From: Campylobacter blaseri
GTDB taxonomy: Bacteria > Campylobacterota > Campylobacteria > Campylobacterales > Campylobacteraceae
Reading direction: 5' to 3'
Length of the DNA: 64,000 nt
Assembly (NCBI RefSeq): GCF_013201895.1
Contig: NZ_CP053841.1
Location: 1,054,001 to 1,118,000, forward strand
Below, one piece after another: positions 8,778 through 18,908 of this stretch. Position 1 is the stretch's first letter, and every line of letters starts with the position of its first letter. Both the position numbers and the translations under genes were made by a program. The notes beneath the pieces were generated by a model. The model searched no databases. It was not told where the DNA came from and was given only the letters and a program-made list of their open reading frames with translations.

Positions 8778-9567
8778 ATTTTCTATATCTTCCTCGTTTA
8801 ACTTCTGCAAAAAAAGTAACTTTTGTTCTTGTCTTTTTTGCTATATTTTTTAAAGCTTTTATATTTTTCTTATAACAGCTAAAAAGTATCTCATACTCTT
8901 CGCCACTATTAAACTCAAATTTGTTAAAATTATATCTTAATTTTATATCTTTGTTTTTTAAAAATTTAGGTAAATCACTCTTTAATCCATCGCTTATATC
9001 CATAGCTGAGTTTATATATCTAGAAGCTTTGTAAAAAAACTTATCTCTTAATATAATATTTTTAAACCTTGAGTTTTTACCTATTTTACCACCATTTAAA
9101 AGAGCTTTTAAGCCTTTTAAACTTCCGCCTAAATTTCCTGTAAAAGCTAAAATTTCACCATCTTTTAAGGCTTTTCTATATATAGGTCTTTTTGTTTTTG
9201 CAATTATAGTAACACTAAGTCCTATTAAATTTGAACTTATGGTATCGCCTCCAATAATCTCAATGCCGTATTTTAAGCAACTATCTTTTATCCCTTTATT
9301 AAGTTCAACTATATCACTTAAACTTGTATTTTTAGGTAGCATAAGTCCTATGAGAGCGTATTTTGGATATGCATTCATAACGATAGCATCACTAATGTTT
9401 ACCATCATAGCTTTACGCCCTATCTCGTAAAAACTAAGCCACTCTTTTTTAAAGTGAGAATTTTCTATAAAAAGATCTTTACTATAAACATAACTGCCAA
9501 CTACGGCTCCATCATCTCCTATAAATTTATTTTGAAATTTAGAGATTATAAATTTTTCTTTATCCAT
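8755..9567 (-). CDS. thiL: Thiamine-monophosphate kinase
   Basis: A 270-residue ThiL, which phosphorylates thiamine monophosphate to the active diphosphate. Metal-binding acidic motifs are visible: GDDGAVV near residue 18, [10 protein letters not shown] near 57 and the later [11 protein letters not shown]. It is shorter than the usual 310-330 residues, as is common in Campylobacterota. It is first in a two-gene unit with truD. Confidence 0.9.
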   Translation of the reverse strand: MDKEKFIISKFQNKFIGDDGAVVGSYVYSKDLFIENSHFKKEWLSFYEIGRKAMMVNISDAIVMNAYPKYALIGLMLPKNTSLSDIVELNKGIKDSCLKYGIEIIGGDTISSNLIGLSVTIIAKTKRPIYRKALKDGEILAFTGNLGGSLKGLKALLNGGKIGKNSRFKNIILRDKFFYKASRYINSAMDISDGLKSDLPKFLKNKDIKLRYNFNKFEFNSGEEYEILFSCYKKNIKALKNIAKKTRTKVTFFAEVKRGRYRKYGKSEHF

Positions 9568-9704
9568 AAAAATATTTTATATAAAACCGCTTTAAAAGTT
9601 GCTTGAAAAGGATTTCTATAAAATGCATAATTCATATGTTTTGCAAAACTACTTATAAGTAAATTTTTGATAGAATTAAAGAAATTTTACATAAGGACGG
9701 TATT

Positions 9705-10748
9705 ATGGTAGAGATAGAAGTTTTTAGATACGATGTCAAGATAGATCTTGGAAGCTACTATAAGCCCTATTGCTATGAAAATTTTAACTTTAAAAACTTA
9801 AACGAACTTTTTATAGATATAGAAAAAAATGATCCTTATTTTAAATTTGGCAATGTTAAATTTGTATATGTTAATGATTTTTTAGTTAGTGCAGAAGATG
9901 ATTTTTCTAAAATTTTAGAAAAAACCGGTAAACATTTTATAATATCTCCAATTATAGAAAAAAGAGTTATTAAAGATTTTATTATAAACAATGATGATTT
10001 TATAAAAGCTTTTGGTAAATTTCAAAATTTTAAAGATGAAAAAGAGTATTACTTAACACTTGAGCCACTCTTTTATGCAAACAGGGTATTAGAGTATAAA
10101 AAAGAATTTATAGGAAATAGTGCCTTTGTATTTGCATATCATATGATAGAGAAATTTCCAGAAAAAACTGATGAAATTCTTAGTATTATAAAAGATGAAC
10201 TTAAATACTATATAAAACCTAGATTTTTATTAGATGACCCTTTTAAAACAGATGAAAAAGTTAGTTTTTTAAAAGAAAAATTGGGTATTAAAACAAAATC
10301 TAAAGAGAAATTTAAGTATTTTACAGAGCTTTTAAGCAAATTTGATAAAAATGAATACCCTGCAAATTTTAGTAAATTTAATATTGCAGTATATGATGAT
10401 CAAGAGGTTGAAAATTTTGTAAAAAATATAGGTGCTAGACTTATAAACTTTAGATTAAAAAACAATTACCACGGCGGAAAATTCTATAATTTTGATAAAG
10501 ATTGTGCTATAGCTTTAGCAAGTGAAATTTTGTTTGATGCTTTTGATAGTGGAAGTGATTTTTTAGTTGTAAATGATAAAGATGCTTTTATGATTTTTGA
10601 TACACACTATAAAGAGATAGAAAACTATACTAATAGAAGTCTTCATAACTACTATGTGCTAAGTGCTGATGAGTTTGTATCCATAACTAAAGGAAAAACC
10701 GTAGAATCATTAAAAAAACACAGCTTAAAGGTTCATTTAGTTGATTAA
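9705..10748 (+). CDS. HdrB-like C-terminal/DUF5644-type protein of Campylobacterota
   Basis: A 347-residue soluble protein with no signal peptide. It looks like the Campylobacterota family often labelled DUF5644 or HdrB C-terminal-like; this is from general appearance and I cannot confirm it here. The N-terminal 80 residues look like a ubiquitin- or ferredoxin-like fold (YYKPYCYENF..NLNELF), the middle is helical, and the last 120 residues (YDDQEVENFVKNIGARLI..NYHGGKFY..SGSDFLVV) look like an alpha/beta domain. The paired Cys motifs of true HdrB are absent, so electron-transfer activity is not supported. Function unknown. Confidence 0.6.
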   Translation: MVEIEVFRYDVKIDLGSYYKPYCYENFNFKNLNELFIDIEKNDPYFKFGNVKFVYVNDFLVSAEDDFSKILEKTGKHFIISPIIEKRVIKDFIINNDDFIKAFGKFQNFKDEKEYYLTLEPLFYANRVLEYKKEFIGNSAFVFAYHMIEKFPEKTDEILSIIKDELKYYIKPRFLLDDPFKTDEKVSFLKEKLGIKTKSKEKFKYFTELLSKFDKNEYPANFSKFNIAVYDDQEVENFVKNIGARLINFRLKNNYHGGKFYNFDKDCAIALASEILFDAFDSGSDFLVVNDKDAFMIFDTHYKEIENYTNRSLHNYYVLSADEFVSITKGKTVESLKKHSLKVHLVD

Positions 10749-10975
10749 AAAATAGCATTTTCTAATAACAGGTAAGTTTTTATCATTATAATCGTAAAAC
10801 TACTTAAAAACTAAAATAAATATTTTATATTATTGAGTTTTAAGCTTAGAGATAATTTTTATAATTTAATTTTTATAATGTTTTTATATGGTAATTTTAA
10901 TACCAAAATTTATTTAAAATACTGCAAAAGTAAAGTGGAAAAGTCATCTATATGGTATTATGGTTGGCTTAATAA

Positions 10976-10981
10976 TATAAT
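10976..10981 (+). promoter_or_regulatory. -10 element of the small lipoprotein gene
   Basis: TATAAT, about 43 bases before the ATG at 11024; transcription from here would start close to the hairpin at 10993. No clear -35 box. Confidence 0.4.
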
Positions 10982-10992
10982 AAGCTTTGATT

Positions 10993-11019
10993 AGATATCC
11001 TTTCAAAAAAAGGATATCT
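10993..11019 (+). promoter_or_regulatory. Hairpin burying the ribosome site of the small lipoprotein
   Basis: AGATATCCTTT pairs perfectly with AAAGGATATCT across a five-base loop, and the AAGGA in the 3' arm is the only Shine-Dalgarno for the ATG at 11024. There is no T tract, so it does not look like a terminator. It could limit translation or act as a switch. Confidence 0.5.
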
Positions 11020-11023
11020 TCAT

Positions 11024-11356
11024 ATGAATAAACTTTATTTTTGCATAGTTATTTTGCTATTTTTTACAGGATGTAGCTCTGATACAAATAACTCATCTAA
11101 AAGAGAAGATCTGTTCTACAAAGATATAGCTAAATCCATTGAAGAAGCAACTCTAGAATCAGATCACTATGAGTGCGTTACAAACAAAAAGTATTATTTT
11201 TGTGAATCCCTTTCTTTTTTATATGGAAATGGGGGGCTATTTAAAGGTAAAGAAATTAAGAAGAATCCAGAAAAAGCAAAAGAATATAATAAAATTTTAT
11301 GTGAAGAATTTAAAAAAGAATTCTATTGTGAAAAACTAAAAAATAACAATCCATAG
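11024..11356 (+). CDS. Small Cys-containing lipoprotein with one Sel1-like repeat
   Basis: A 110-residue protein with a lipoprotein signal (FFTGCSS, Cys at residue 17). The mature part has five further Cys residues and one segment (LSFLYGNGG..KKNPEKAKEYNKILC) with the spacing of a Sel1-like repeat, as in the cysteine-rich Hcp/Sel1 proteins of Helicobacter and Campylobacter, which usually carry several repeats with disulfide-linked Cys. Here only one repeat is present, so it may be a minimal or shortened family member. It stands alone, with its own promoter and a hairpin over its ribosome site. Confidence 0.7.
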   Translation: MNKLYFCIVILLFFTGCSSDTNNSSKREDLFYKDIAKSIEEATLESDHYECVTNKKYYFCESLSFLYGNGGLFKGKEIKKNPEKAKEYNKILCEEFKKEFYCEKLKNNNP

Positions 11357-11604
11357 CCAAGACAAAATATATAAAAAGCATAATGTTTATTATTAAAAGT
11401 CTTAAAAAATAATATCAACATAATATTTTATATTAAATAAAAATAACAAAAATATAACTTTTAATTTATACTTATTTTTAAATCATAATTTATAAAGCTA
11501 TAAAATCAATCTTATAAAATACGTAAATTTGGCTTAAAGCCGATATTATAACCCATGTTCATTAAGTCCAGTATTTAGCTTAATGGTTTTTATATTTAAT
11601 TGTA

Positions 11605-12543
11605 TTAAAGTATGTGATTAGCCATTTCTTCAGCTCTTTTTAAAAGCTCTTTTGCCCCTTTTTCTATCATATTATTAGCAAGTTTTACGCCAAAATCTTT
11701 ATACTCATCTTTGCTAATTATTAGCTCTTCTTTTAAATACTCACTACCATCTGGCATACCTATGATCGCTTTTATGATAACTTTGTCTCCATCAAGCTCT
11801 GCATTCATACCGATTGGAACTTGGCAACCACCCTCTAAAACTCTAACAAAATCTCGCTCAATAGTAGTTTCTATCATAGATCTTTCATCGTTTAAAAAAC
11901 TAAGTTTTTCCACTATCTCAGGTTTATCTATACACTCAACCCCTAAAACCCCTTGACCTGCTGCTGGAATCATAACATCTTTATCAATATTTGTTACATA
12001 CTTAACATCTTTATCAAGACCAAGTCTTTTAAGTCCTGCACTTGCCAATATAATAGCATCAAACTCACCTTCTTTTAACTTTCTAAGTCTTGTATTTACA
12101 TTACCTCTTAATGAAAGTATTTCTAAATCTGGCCTTAAAATCAAAAGTTGCATTCTTCTTCTAAGTGAAGTTGTTCCTATCTTTGAGCCTTTTGGAAGCT
12201 CCTCAATACTTGCATATTTTTCACTAACTAGCGCATCATTTTCAGTCTCTCTTTTAGTAACAGCTACAAAATTTAGCCCCTCTGGCAAATGCATAGGAAC
12301 ATCTTTTAAGCTATGAACTGCTAGTTCAGAGTTGCCATTTAACATATCAACCTCAAGCTCTTTTGTAAAAAGCCCTTTTCCACCTATTTTGGCTAAAGGA
12401 GTATCTAGTATTATATCCCCTTTTGTTTTCATAACCTTCAACTCAACTTCAATACCATGCTCTTTTTCAATCTCACTTTTAATGTGTTCACTTTGCCAAA
12501 GTGCCAAAGCACTTCCCCTTGTTGCTATTGTCATTTTTTTCAT
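11605..12543 (-). CDS. hemC: Porphobilinogen deaminase (hydroxymethylbilane synthase)
   Basis: A 312-residue enzyme that joins four porphobilinogens into hydroxymethylbilane. The catalytic Asp81 (SLKDVP) and the Cys240 that carries the dipyrromethane cofactor (LEGGCQVPIG) are both present. The start is ATG immediately after the stop of the FxsA-like gene, with AAGGAA inside that gene's last codons. It is the last gene of a tightly packed minus-strand run. Confidence 0.95.
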   Translation of the reverse strand: MKKMTIATRGSALALWQSEHIKSEIEKEHGIEVELKVMKTKGDIILDTPLAKIGGKGLFTKELEVDMLNGNSELAVHSLKDVPMHLPEGLNFVAVTKRETENDALVSEKYASIEELPKGSKIGTTSLRRRMQLLILRPDLEILSLRGNVNTRLRKLKEGEFDAIILASAGLKRLGLDKDVKYVTNIDKDVMIPAAGQGVLGVECIDKPEIVEKLSFLNDERSMIETTIERDFVRVLEGGCQVPIGMNAELDGDKVIIKAIIGMPDGSEYLKEELIISKDEYKDFGVKLANNMIEKGAKELLKRAEEMANHIL

Positions 12544-12993
12544 CTATTTTCCTTCATCTATGATTTCTACATCAATTATATCGTAAGCTTCTTTTTTCTT
12601 TGTATCTTCTTTTTCTGTATAATTGTATGTATTATTTTGTGTATTTCTATAATTTTTCTTCTCTTTTCTTTTTTCTTTAAAAGATGTTATAAATGCTGAT
12701 ATTAAGAGTAAAATTCCCATTAAATCTGTTAAAATACCTGGAAATAACATAAGAAGTCCACCTATTGCAATCCCAAAATTTTTAAGCATTGAAAGAGGTG
12801 TAAGTCTTTGTATGTGGGTTGCAAAATTTAAAAATCCAAATTTGGAGATTATCTTCACACCTATAAGTGCAGTTATAACAACCTCAAGAAGAAACAAAAA
12901 TCCACCATGCTTAAATATAAAATAAAAGCTTATCATTGTTTCTAAAACAAAATATATAGGAGTTAAATTTTTAAACCGAAATGTTCTTTTCAT
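12544..12993 (-). CDS. FxsA-family membrane protein
   Basis: A 149-residue protein with hydrophobic segments at about 12-28, 31-50 and 73-105 and the family's GLLMLFPGILTDLMGILLL block. A highly charged Lys/Glu-rich tail ends in IIDVEIIDE, a sequence often seen at the C-terminus of FxsA proteins. FxsA in E. coli is tied to phage T7 exclusion; the housekeeping role is unknown. It sits between proS and hemC, an order I recall from other Campylobacter genomes. Confidence 0.8.
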   Translation of the reverse strand: MKRTFRFKNLTPIYFVLETMISFYFIFKHGGFLFLLEVVITALIGVKIISKFGFLNFATHIQRLTPLSMLKNFGIAIGGLLMLFPGILTDLMGILLLISAFITSFKEKRKEKKNYRNTQNNTYNYTEKEDTKKKEAYDIIDVEIIDEGK

Positions 12994-14699
12994 TAAAATA
13001 TTTCTTTAATTTTTTCTTCTAGTTTTTCTAATTTAATTTTAGTTTTTTCTAACCCATCTCTAGCTACTATCTCAACTTCATCATCTTCTAAGCCTTTGCC
13101 AACAAGTATTGCATATGGAAATCCCATAAGTTCAAACTCACTCATCTTAACTCCAAAGCGCTCATTTCTATCATCTAATAATACATTTATCCCTAGATCT
13201 CTTGCTTTTTCGTATAGGTTGTTTGCAAACTCAACTTGCTCATCTTTTTTGGTATTTGAAATTATGATTTCTAGCTCAAAAGGAGATATCTGTTTGTTCC
13301 ATATACATCCTTTTTCATCATGGCTTGCCTCTATAGTAGCCGCTACCAATCTACTAACACCTATCCCATAACACCCCATATAAAAAGGTTGTGCTTTTCC
13401 ATTTTCATCTAAAAAAGTAGCATTCATAGCAGATGAGTATTTTTGTCCAAGTTGAAATATATGCCCAACTTCTATACCTTTTGTTATATCTAGCTCTCCG
13501 CCACAACAAGGGCATTTATCGCCTTTGTTTACACTTATTAAATCTTTAAATCTTTCTTCTTTGAAGCTTGTAACATTAAAACCTATGATATGATAGTCTT
13601 TTTCATTTGCCCCACAAATCATCTGCTTTGCATCTTTTAACTCATTGTCTATATAAAAATCAATACCTTCAGGCAAATCCTTTGGACCACAATATCCAGC
13701 AACCAAATTTGCTTTTTCTATCTCTTGTTCATTAGCATCATCAAGTTCTAGTGCATTACAAGCGTTTAAGGCTTTTACCTCTTGAAGCTCGTCATCTCCT
13801 CTTATAAAAAATACAACAACTTTTTCCTCTTTTTCATAAATTGCTTTTTTAATAACAGCTTTTATAGTATAAAATTTATCAATTTTAAAAAAATTTGCAA
13901 CATCCTCAATGGTACTCATATTTGGAGTGTGAAATTTGCTCATCATATTAGCCTCAGGTGCTTCGGCATTAGTTGTTTTAGGTTTTCTTCTTGCTGCTTC
14001 TATATTTGCAGAATATGAACAATTTGTACAAATTACGATATCATCTTCTCCATTATCAGCCAAAACCATAAACTCTTTACTTCCGCTTCCTCCAATAGCA
14101 CCACTATCAGCCTCAACAGCTCTAAAATTAAGCCCTAATCTAGTAAATATATTTGAGTATGTTTTCTCCATAACATCAAATTCTCTTTTTAAGTCCTCTT
14201 CGCTACTATGAAAACTATAACCATCTTTCATAGTAAACTCACGGCCCCTTAAAAGTCCAAATCTAGGTCTTGCTTCATCTCTAAATTTTGTATTTATCTG
14301 ATAGAGATGCAAAGGGAGTTGTTTGTAACTTGTTATTTTGTTTTTAACCATATTAACAACGGATTCTTCGTTTGTAGGGCTTAATACAAAATCATTATCT
14401 TTTCTATCTTTAAATCTCAACAGCTCTTTGCCAAACACATCATATCTTCCACTCTGTTTCCAAAACTCAGCCGGAGTCACAAAGCTAAATGAAACCTCTT
14501 GGGCTCCTGTTTTATCCATCTCTTCTTTGACTATATTTTTTATCTTATCATGAACCATTTTTCCCATAGGCAAAAAGTTATAAAGTCCGCTACCTAACTG
14601 CTCTATAAAACCTGCTCTTATTAAAAATGAATGGCTTGGAAGAGTTGCATCTTTTGGTGCCTCTTTATGTGTTGGTGCAAAAAATTTGCTAAATCTCAT
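12993..14699 (-). CDS. proS: Prolyl-tRNA synthetase
   Basis: A 568-residue class II synthetase. It has motif 2 ([21 protein letters not shown]), the bacterial editing insertion in the middle (about residues 225-385, which clears Ala-tRNAPro), motif 3 ([10 protein letters not shown]) and the C-terminal anticodon-binding domain. Full length for the bacterial type. Its start lies inside the 3' end of hemA (11-base overlap). Confidence 0.97.
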   Translation of the reverse strand: MRFSKFFAPTHKEAPKDATLPSHSFLIRAGFIEQLGSGLYNFLPMGKMVHDKIKNIVKEEMDKTGAQEVSFSFVTPAEFWKQSGRYDVFGKELLRFKDRKDNDFVLSPTNEESVVNMVKNKITSYKQLPLHLYQINTKFRDEARPRFGLLRGREFTMKDGYSFHSSEEDLKREFDVMEKTYSNIFTRLGLNFRAVEADSGAIGGSGSKEFMVLADNGEDDIVICTNCSYSANIEAARRKPKTTNAEAPEANMMSKFHTPNMSTIEDVANFFKIDKFYTIKAVIKKAIYEKEEKVVVFFIRGDDELQEVKALNACNALELDDANEQEIEKANLVAGYCGPKDLPEGIDFYIDNELKDAKQMICGANEKDYHIIGFNVTSFKEERFKDLISVNKGDKCPCCGGELDITKGIEVGHIFQLGQKYSSAMNATFLDENGKAQPFYMGCYGIGVSRLVAATIEASHDEKGCIWNKQISPFELEIIISNTKKDEQVEFANNLYEKARDLGINVLLDDRNERFGVKMSEFELMGFPYAILVGKGLEDDEVEIVARDGLEKTKIKLEKLEEKIKEIF

Positions 14700-15990
14700 C
14701 TATCATCTCCAGTTTTTCTATACCCATACTGTACTCTTCAAATTCATCTCTTATATCAAATATATCTTGGATTGAGCTAACAATACTATCAGCATCCTCA
14801 TCATCTCCGATATTCTTTAAATTTATAGTTGGAGTGTGCAAAAAGGATTTGAAAACTTGATGTATTAGCCTTCTAGCCTCCTCTTTGTCTGAGTTTTTAA
14901 GATAGCCTTTTTTAATGGCTTTCTCTATCTCAAACTCAGCTGTTTCTTTTGCTTTAAGTCTTAAAGCTTTGATAATAGGTGTTGTTGCAAGTGTTTTGAG
15001 CCATTTTAAAAAATCATTTGTACTTTTACCAACGATAGAATAAGCAGCTTGAGCCTGTTCTTCTCTCATGGCAAGATTAACTTTAACAATCTCTTGCAAA
15101 TCATCAACACTATATACTTTTATCTTATCAGACTCTGTTATATCTATATCTCTTGGAACAGCTATATCAAAAAAATATCTATCGAAATTTTGCTCTGCAA
15201 TTAAACTATCATCAATGACAGTATCAGGTGATGAAGTTGCACTAAAGATAATTTGGTGTGAGTTTATGCATTTTTCTAAATTTTTATATGGTTCGTATTT
15301 AACATTTCCATTTAAACACCTCATTACATTTTGTGCTCTTTCTTTGCTTCTATTTACTATGACAAGACTAGCTCCACTAGCTACAAGATGCCTACAAGCA
15401 AGCTCGCCCATATCTCCTGCACCAATTACAACTGCATTCATACCATCTAAGTTTCCAAAGATTTCTTTTGCCTTTACAACAGCTACACTCGCAACAGATA
15501 CAGGGTTTTTTGATATAAGGGTTTTGTTTCTAACTTGTGCTGCACACTTGAAAGATGCTTCAACTGCTCTTTTAATATTAATATCACAATAATTGCGATC
15601 TAAAGAAAACAAAAAGGCATTTTTAAGCTGACCTACTATTTGAGTTTCTCCAACCACTAAACTATCAAGAGAGCTTGCTACTGAAAAAAGATGGTGTATC
15701 GCCCCACTTCCATAATAAATATCTGCTCTATCTTCAAGTTCAATCAAAGCAACTCCACTTAGTATAGAAATCGCCTTTAATATATAGTTTTTTGCTACTT
15801 CAAGGTCATTTACAAAAGCTATAACCTCTACTCTATTACAAGTACTAAGAAGCACACACTCTGAAATACTCACATTTGAACAAACAAGCTTTAAAGCCTC
15901 TTCTTTTTTCTCATCATTTCCAAAAGATAGCTTTTCCCTTGTTGATATATCTGTGTTTTTATGTGTAAAACTTATATTTAGATAATTCAC
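14689..15990 (-). CDS. hemA: Glutamyl-tRNA reductase
   Basis: A 433-residue enzyme that reduces glutamyl-tRNA to glutamate-1-semialdehyde, the first step of haem synthesis by the C5 route. The catalytic Cys51 is in [10 protein letters not shown], the NADPH site is [11 protein letters not shown] near residue 190, and the C-terminal helical dimerisation domain is present. The ATG overlaps the last base of the upstream prenyl synthase stop. Confidence 0.96.
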   Translation of the reverse strand: MNYLNISFTHKNTDISTREKLSFGNDEKKEEALKLVCSNVSISECVLLSTCNRVEVIAFVNDLEVAKNYILKAISILSGVALIELEDRADIYYGSGAIHHLFSVASSLDSLVVGETQIVGQLKNAFLFSLDRNYCDINIKRAVEASFKCAAQVRNKTLISKNPVSVASVAVVKAKEIFGNLDGMNAVVIGAGDMGELACRHLVASGASLVIVNRSKERAQNVMRCLNGNVKYEPYKNLEKCINSHQIIFSATSSPDTVIDDSLIAEQNFDRYFFDIAVPRDIDITESDKIKVYSVDDLQEIVKVNLAMREEQAQAAYSIVGKSTNDFLKWLKTLATTPIIKALRLKAKETAEFEIEKAIKKGYLKNSDKEEARRLIHQVFKSFLHTPTINLKNIGDDEDADSIVSSIQDIFDIRDEFEEYSMGIEKLEMIDEI

Positions 15991-16892
15991 TAAAATTTCC
16001 TATCAATCATATTTTGCATTATTTTTATTAAATCTTTATTTTCGTACTCTTCTATGCTCTTTAAGGCTTTATCTGCTATAACCTCTACCTCTTTAGCGCA
16101 TTTTTCCATAATCTTATACTCTTCAAATTTGGAATTTATCCAAAATATCTCATTATCATTTAGCTCTTTTTTAAAGTAGCTTTTTAAAATACTTTTTCCT
16201 TCTTTATCTAAAGCTTTATATAAATATATATATGGAAGAGTTGTTTTTCCATCTTTAAAGTCGCTAAGGGCAGGCTTTCCGAGAGTTTTACTATCTTGAG
16301 TTATGTCAAGTAAATCATCAACTATCTGAAAAGCAATACCTAAATTTCTACCATATATACCAAACTTATCAACATCAAAACCAGCCAAAAATGCAGCACA
16401 TTTTGCACTAGCTTCAATCAAAACAGCTGTTTTGTTATAAATCATACTTTCATACATCTTAATATCTTCATTGAAGCTTTCACCAAGCCTCACATCCATA
16501 AGCTCACCAATGCTAAGCTTACTTACAGCATCTGAGATAGTTTTAGCTATAAAATTATCAAATTTACTAAGTTCGTAATAGCCCTTTGAGTATAAAACAT
16601 CCCCAAGCATAACAGCATTTTTAGCGCCATAAGAGTAGTTTATGGATGGCTTCCCTCTTCTAGTATCACTTCCATCTATTACGTCATCATGAAGCAAACT
16701 AGCTGCATGTATAAGCTCAACTATTGCACATAACTCAATCGCTTCTTGCGTATCGCCTGCTATTTTTAAAATAAGCTTTGAGCGAAGTTTTTTACCAGAA
16801 CTTATCTCTTTATACATTAATTTCACAGGTTCATATTTAAAACTTTTTATGTGGTTTAACATAATCTCGTCAATTTTTTCTAAACTATCCAT
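15990..16892 (-). CDS. ispB: Polyprenyl (octaprenyl-type) diphosphate synthase
   Basis: A 300-residue trans-prenyltransferase with both Asp-rich metal motifs: DDVIDGSDTRRGKPS (first) and VDDLLDIT (second). It makes the long isoprenoid side chain of the quinone; with the men genes upstream, menaquinone is the expected user. Chain length cannot be read with confidence. It lies six bases downstream of the DUF2018 gene. Confidence 0.9.
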   Translation of the reverse strand: MDSLEKIDEIMLNHIKSFKYEPVKLMYKEISSGKKLRSKLILKIAGDTQEAIELCAIVELIHAASLLHDDVIDGSDTRRGKPSINYSYGAKNAVMLGDVLYSKGYYELSKFDNFIAKTISDAVSKLSIGELMDVRLGESFNEDIKMYESMIYNKTAVLIEASAKCAAFLAGFDVDKFGIYGRNLGIAFQIVDDLLDITQDSKTLGKPALSDFKDGKTTLPYIYLYKALDKEGKSILKSYFKKELNDNEIFWINSKFEEYKIMEKCAKEVEVIADKALKSIEEYENKDLIKIMQNMIDRKF

Positions 16893-16898
16893 TAAATC

Positions 16899-17150
16899 CT
16901 ACTCATTATTTGATAATACATTGCTAGTAAATTCAATATAATAATCATTTATAGCATCTTCCATATCATCTAAACTCTCAATCAAAACAGCGCTAGGAGA
17001 TGATATATCAATGCCATTTTGCTCACATATCTTAGTTAAAGTTATAAAATTAAAAACTAACTCTTCTAAATTTTCTTCAACTAAATTTCTATTTGCGTTA
17101 AAAATTATATCAAAAAATTTCTCTTTTGGGGTTCCTTCAAAAATATCCAA
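16899..17150 (-). CDS. DUF2018 family protein (HP0242-like)
   Basis: An 83-residue all-helical acidic protein matching the Campylobacterota-specific DUF2018 family (FxGTPKEKFFDIIFNAN start and a DDMEDAINDYY helix). The H. pylori member HP0242 is known as an intertwined dimer, but no cellular role is established to my knowledge. Conserved next to ispB and hemA. Confidence 0.8.
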   Translation of the reverse strand: MDIFEGTPKEKFFDIIFNANRNLVEENLEELVFNFITLTKICEQNGIDISSPSAVLIESLDDMEDAINDYYIEFTSNVLSNNE

Positions 17151-17210
17151 ATTATACCTTAAACTATTTATATTTTAATATTCATTATATCTAAAAAATA
17201 TTTATCTATC

Positions 17211-17852
17211 CTAAAAAATAGCTGATATTTCATCTACTAATTTATCAACTTCTGATACGTTTTGATATTTATTAGAATCTCTTCCAAACCCCCACGTTAC
17301 TTGAATATAAGGCATTTTAGCATTTATAGCTGCCTCTTCATCTTTTATACTATCTCCTACAAAACAGCCCTTTACATTATTACCATATTCATTTTTTAGT
17401 TCTTTCATAACTAAATTAAGCATTGTAGGATCTGGTTTTTGCGGTGTATCTTTACTAGCGCCTTCTATTAAATCAAAATACTCTATAATCCCTGTTTTTT
17501 TCAAAATGGCTTGCAATGAGTCCTTTGGTGCATTTGAGGCTAGTGTTATTAAATAACCTTTTTCTCTGCATTTTTCAAGCATTTCTTTAATGCCATCATA
17601 GGCTTTAGCATATAGATCATAGTTTTTTCTAAAGCTCTTTTCAAAGTTAATTTTTTGTTCAATTGTAATGGAATCTAAGCCATAAAACTCTTTAATATAA
17701 TTTTTTTCTGGATTATTTATAATCTCTACTATAAAATCACTATCTAAATTTGGCTCTAGCCCAATGCTTTTTCTCATCTCATTAATGGTAGCCTCAATTG
17801 CCTTTTTACTATCTATTAAGGTTCCATCCATATCAAATATAATAGCTTTCAT
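17211..17852 (-). CDS. HAD-family phosphatase, phosphoglycolate phosphatase-like
   Basis: A 213-residue HAD hydrolase. Motif I is FDMDGTLIDS with the nucleophile Asp, motif II is TLASNAP, motif III is Lys in QKPDP, and motif IV is FVGDSIKDEEAA. The helical cap (about residues 15-85) is of the Gph/beta-phosphoglucomutase type. Substrate unknown: 2-phosphoglycolate is one option; a sugar phosphate or nucleotide is also possible. It lies 18 bases after menE with no sign of a separate promoter. Confidence 0.8.
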   Translation of the reverse strand: MKAIIFDMDGTLIDSKKAIEATINEMRKSIGLEPNLDSDFIVEIINNPEKNYIKEFYGLDSITIEQKINFEKSFRKNYDLYAKAYDGIKEMLEKCREKGYLITLASNAPKDSLQAILKKTGIIEYFDLIEGASKDTPQKPDPTMLNLVMKELKNEYGNNVKGCFVGDSIKDEEAAINAKMPYIQVTWGFGRDSNKYQNVSEVDKLVDEISAIF

Positions 17853-17870
17853 ATCCTACCTTTATTAATT

Positions 17871-18908
17871 TTATAATTTTCTTATAATTTTACCAGTTTT
17901 TGTTCTTTTAAATTCATCTTTAAAATAAATTTCCTTTGGTCTTTCATACCGACTTAAATGTTCCTCAAATACCTTTTGTATCTGTTTTTTATAACTTTCA
18001 TCTTTTTTTGTTTCAATTACCAAAACGATTTTATGTCCTAGCTTTTCATCTATTTTTGAGCTTATAAAAAATGGTTTATCAATGTAGCTTTCAAGCTTTT
18101 TTTCTATAACTTCTGGTATAAATTTTAGCCCACCTGAGATTATTATATTATCAGCTCTTCCTAAAATTTCAAACTCATTTTCATTTATAATATTTGCTAA
18201 ATCATTGGTTATAAGTGGCTTTTCAAGTCCTGGCATTTTTATAGCTAAACAACCATTTTCAAGCCAAATTTTAATACCTTCAAGCACTTTATAGTTTTCA
18301 TTTGCATCTTTTAAATTTACTCTTTTCAAAGCTATATGTGTTGCAGTTTCTGTCATACCATAACCGATATAACATTTTGTTTTAACTTTTAGAAGCTCAT
18401 CTTTTAAAGAAGAAGACAAAGCCTGACCACCTAAAAGCAAAGTATCAATTTTTGAAAAATTAGATGGAGTGTCTAAGAGTTTGTAAACTTGGTTTGGCAC
18501 CATAGCCACAAACTTAAAAGACTCTTTTTCATATTTTAAAAAAGCAAAATCACTATTTGGCTTTGCTACGCACAAATTTAATCCACCAATCAAAGCTCTA
18601 ACTACCATCAACTTACCTGCTATATAATCCAAGCTCAAGCACAACAAAACTTTATCAAATTTTTGCAAATTAAAAAACTTTAATGTTCTTTTTGCACTTT
18701 TAGCAATAAAACTTTTTTCAAGTTTTATCTCTTTTGGAGTTCCTGTGCTGCCTGAGGTATGAACAACTAAATAATCTTTTTCATCATACCAATTTTTTAA
18801 AAACTCCAAAACTTCATTTTGAATTTCATCTAAAAACTCATTATTTAAAAGCTTATCAATCTCATAATTTTTACCATTTAAAATAATCTCTTTAGGAAAA
18901 ATCTGCAT
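17871..18908 (-). CDS. menE: o-Succinylbenzoate-CoA ligase
   Basis: A 345-residue AMP-forming acyl-CoA synthetase that activates o-succinylbenzoate. It has the P-loop VVHTSGSTGTPKEI, a YGMTETATH motif and the C-terminal catalytic Lys region ending RTKTGKIIRKL. It is shorter than the roughly 450 residues of E. coli MenE, mostly through a shorter N-terminal part. The ATG at 18908 is chosen because AAGGAG lies seven bases before it; longer upstream frames have no ribosome site. It overlaps the menC end by 17 bases. Confidence 0.88.
   Translation of the reverse strand: MQIFPKEIILNGKNYEIDKLLNNEFLDEIQNEVLEFLKNWYDEKDYLVVHTSGSTGTPKEIKLEKSFIAKSAKRTLKFFNLQKFDKVLLCLSLDYIAGKLMVVRALIGGLNLCVAKPNSDFAFLKYEKESFKFVAMVPNQVYKLLDTPSNFSKIDTLLLGGQALSSSLKDELLKVKTKCYIGYGMTETATHIALKRVNLKDANENYKVLEGIKIWLENGCLAIKMPGLEKPLITNDLANIINENEFEILGRADNIIISGGLKFIPEVIEKKLESYIDKPFFISSKIDEKLGHKIVLVIETKKDESYKKQIQKVFEEHLSRYERPKEIYFKDEFKRTKTGKIIRKL

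Noticed and set aside
7668-8810. Longer truD starting at TTG 8810
   Set aside because: The ATG at 8777 fits the family start and avoids an N-terminal extension running through thiL.
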